Positions 53,272-55,026 of a DNA stretch of 55,026 nucleotides are shown here, in pieces (the first letter of the stretch is position 1; every line of letters starts with the position of its first letter). Both the position numbers and the translations under genes were made by a program. Under the pieces are notes generated by a model. It made no database searches and was not told where the DNA came from. It saw nothing but the letters and a program-made list of their open reading frames with translations. The DNA is taken from the NCBI GenBank assembly GCA_029559155.1, contig JAKQCM010000119.1:1-55026 (forward strand), given 5' to 3'. The stretch is from Chloroflexota bacterium (GTDB lineage Bacteria > Chloroflexota > Anaerolineae > Promineifilales > Promineifilaceae).

Positions 53272-53302
53272 GATGGGTCCAATCGCAGCGATTGGACCCA
53301 TC
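53272..53302. other. Intercistronic hairpin GATGGGTCCAATCGC
   Basis: Perfect 15-bp arms (53272-53286 and 53288-53302) with almost no loop, between the DUF3160 stop (53312) and the CapA start (53264) on the minus strand. There is no T-run, so RNA processing or translational control is as likely as termination. Confidence 0.6.
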
Positions 53303-53311
53303 ACACACTGC

Positions 53312-55026
53312 CTAGGGCGTTGTCCATTCCGGCGGCTGGTTGGCAAAAACGAGGTTCGTTACCTGCCAGGTTCCATCCATGCGGGAAAGGGTATAAGTGA
53401 CATCAAGGGTGTAAGGACCACGATGACCCAGCACCGGGTCGCCGGTATCCGGGTAGCCCACAACCGATTCATAGAGCGTGTCGTCCCACGTCTCGCGCAC
53501 GGTGACAACGGCCGTGTCCGGCCCCTGCAAGTCGAACGAGCGGTAATTGGCGCTTATCCACTGCCGCCCCACGTACTGCTCGGCGGCGGCCAGCGCTGCC
53601 AACTCAGCCTGGAAGAAAGGTCGCGGCGCTGTCGGCCAATCACCGGCCGGCTCCCAAAAAACCCACGGAATATCACGCTGGAAGTAGTAGATGGCTTCCT
53701 GGGCAAAGGCGAATTCGGTTTCGGCGGAGAAGAATGTGTTGATCCAGACAGGACGGGCAGGCGCTGTGCCATCATCCAACATGCCGCGCCATTTTTCATC
53801 CGTCAGGCGGTCATTGGCCGGCCAGGGGAATTCGTAATAGGCAAACACGCCGCCTTTGGCAACCTGCAAATAGATCGCGCCATCCGCTTCGACCACCGGC
53901 ACGACCACATAAATCTCGTCCACGCGCCCTACGGCCACTTCCAAAACCGTCGGATCAGGCACACCGTCGCGCACATAATCAGGCGCAGTGGCCACATCGG
54001 CGATCACGGCCGCCTGCGGTTCCTCGTCCATATAGGGCTGCGCGAAGGGGTCTTCGTCCGGCGTATCGCCAGAAGCCATCACCAGATGCTCCAGTTCGCC
54101 GCCGTAATAACGAATCAGATACGCTTCATCTTCGGTGATGGGTTCACCGCGCAGTTCTTTCTCGGCAATAACTTGAAAAGCGTCGGACAAACGAATGAGC
54201 CGATCCAGGCTGTCGCGCTCTTTGTCGGCTAACAAGCCGCGGCTTTCCATGCCGTTGAGGGTCATGGAGGCCAATGCGGACAGGCGCGCATAAAACTCCG
54301 GCACCGGCTCCACGTAGCCCACTGCTTCTTTGGGCAGCGGCGGATTGACACCGCCGCCGCCGAGTTCGGCATAGGCTTGTTTGGCGTAGAGGATGGTATC
54401 GTGCTTGAGTTCGGCCCAACTGCCCAGGCTGGTGGATAATTGTTTGTCCAGCCAGGCGTCCGACTGCATGAACTGCGGATAACCGTCGCCTGGTTCGGCC
54501 AACAAGGGCTGCAAGGTGTAGAGCCAGCCGTTGTAGAGCGTTTCAGTCCAATCGTCGGCGGTCAGGCTGGCGGTCCAATCACGCATTTTGGTCATTTGTT
54601 CCGGGTAATTGGCGTAGGCGGTTTCGCCCAGATTGTCGAGGATGGTGTAGGCGCGGCCGGACCCCATGGCGGCCATCACGTCCAGGCCGTTGGGCAGCTG
54701 GCGCGGTTGGTCGTTGGTGCCGACGTTGCGCCAGATGAGTTCGCGGAATATGTAAGCATCCGGGACGAACCGCTGACCCATGAAGCGGAAGCCTTTGGTG
54801 GTCTTTTCCACGTCGTCGGTTTCGCTGATGACCAGTCCCAAAATGCGTGGCGGCGGCAGGAGGTTGGCGGCGGCGATGAAGGTGTCGAGTTTGGCTTCGT
54901 CACTGATCGTGGCTACATCGGGGTTGTCGCCGTACACGGCCGTTATCACCTCTATATACTGAAAGGCCGTTAAATCATCGCTGCGACCTACCAGGAAAGC
55001 GGTCGGGTCGTACAAATCGCGCCAGA
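53312..55026 (-). CDS. DUF3160 protein, partial (5' end beyond the window)
   Basis: At least 570 residues; the frame runs through the window edge (…WRDLYDPTAFLVGRSDDL), so the N-terminus is missing. Landmarks of the DUF3160 family are RFMGQRFVPDAYIFRELIW, LPNGLDVMAAMGSGRA, ILYAKQAYAELG and YVEPVPEFYARL. The C-terminal part (about 440-560) reads like an NTF2-like or similar small beta domain, with ETEFAFAQEAIYYFQRD and TWQVTNLVFANQPPEW. DUF3160 proteins are usually secreted; no activity is known. Confidence 0.85.
   Translation of the reverse strand, partial: WRDLYDPTAFLVGRSDDLTAFQYIEVITAVYGDNPDVATISDEAKLDTFIAAANLLPPPRILGLVISETDDVEKTTKGFRFMGQRFVPDAYIFRELIWRNVGTNDQPRQLPNGLDVMAAMGSGRAYTILDNLGETAYANYPEQMTKMRDWTASLTADDWTETLYNGWLYTLQPLLAEPGDGYPQFMQSDAWLDKQLSTSLGSWAELKHDTILYAKQAYAELGGGGVNPPLPKEAVGYVEPVPEFYARLSALASMTLNGMESRGLLADKERDSLDRLIRLSDAFQVIAEKELRGEPITEDEAYLIRYYGGELEHLVMASGDTPDEDPFAQPYMDEEPQAAVIADVATAPDYVRDGVPDPTVLEVAVGRVDEIYVVVPVVEADGAIYLQVAKGGVFAYYEFPWPANDRLTDEKWRGMLDDGTAPARPVWINTFFSAETEFAFAQEAIYYFQRDIPWVFWEPAGDWPTAPRPFFQAELAALAAAEQYVGRQWISANYRSFDLQGPDTAVVTVRETWDDTLYESVVGYPDTGDPVLGHRGPYTLDVTYTLSRMDGTWQVTNLVFANQPPEWTTP

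Overview
The window most likely comes from a Chloroflexota genome of the Anaerolineae/Ardenticatenia kind. The reasons are the family content: a secreted protein ending in a GGFW...YLPIIER tail, DUF3160, MoxR/DUF58, multi-modular amylopullulanases and a LysW-like zinc ribbon. The style also fits: GC-rich sequence and many envelope proteins with Ala/Pro/Thr-rich linkers. I see no rRNA, tRNA or CRISPR array. The only insertion-sequence trace is a decayed ISKra4-like transposase at the left edge.

Layout. 1-965: IS remnant and dispersed repeat R1. 966-2545: two overlapping genes for surface proteins, one with a peptidase S74 (intramolecular chaperone) domain. 2710-5631: ABC exporter operon on the minus strand, ending in a tiny membrane peptide. 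6071-9358: a P-type cation ATPase behind a yybP-ykoY manganese riboswitch with its own terminator and promoter. 9549-12533: gyrB and a membrane protein. 12673-20034: a 2,453-residue amylopullulanase with a complex leader. 20579-22839: MoxR and DUF58. 22889-25144: MiaB and a methyltransferase. 25141-29877: three tandem paralogues of an unrecognised membrane-anchored family. 30051-35981: a cell-wall cluster with a frameshifted TPR lytic transglycosylase, a coiled-coil membrane protein, a shortened solute-binding lipoprotein, MltG and RuvX. 36151-40434: a second pullulanase. 40691-42567: a LuxR-type two-component pair. 42665-50901: assorted metabolic genes (BtrH-like, AlbA_2, FGGY kinase, lactate dehydrogenase, MFS, trans-sulfuration enzyme). 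51217-55026: a LysW-like protein, a CapA-like protein and a partial DUF3160 protein.

Functionally this looks like a carbohydrate-fermenting heterotroph. Two surface-tethered amylopullulanases would open starch and glycogen, and lactate dehydrogenase could end fermentation. Several genes concern cell-wall turnover and metal homeostasis.

The most striking signals are not genes. (1) The palindrome ACGGCCGT occurs about 130 times (counted by eye), roughly one per 400 bp, inside and between genes, against 1-2 expected. It behaves like the cyanobacterial HIP1 element. (2) Repeat R1 carries a Shine-Dalgarno sequence and a 16-codon ORF (MSAGSTPSMKIRRFRR) kept open in all three copies. Two of the copies sit immediately before the Shine-Dalgarno of a real gene. 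(3) A ~95 bp inverted-repeat family built on AGACCCTAAGGGTTT lies just upstream of start codons. (4) Several intergenic hairpins are assembled from heptamer repeats.
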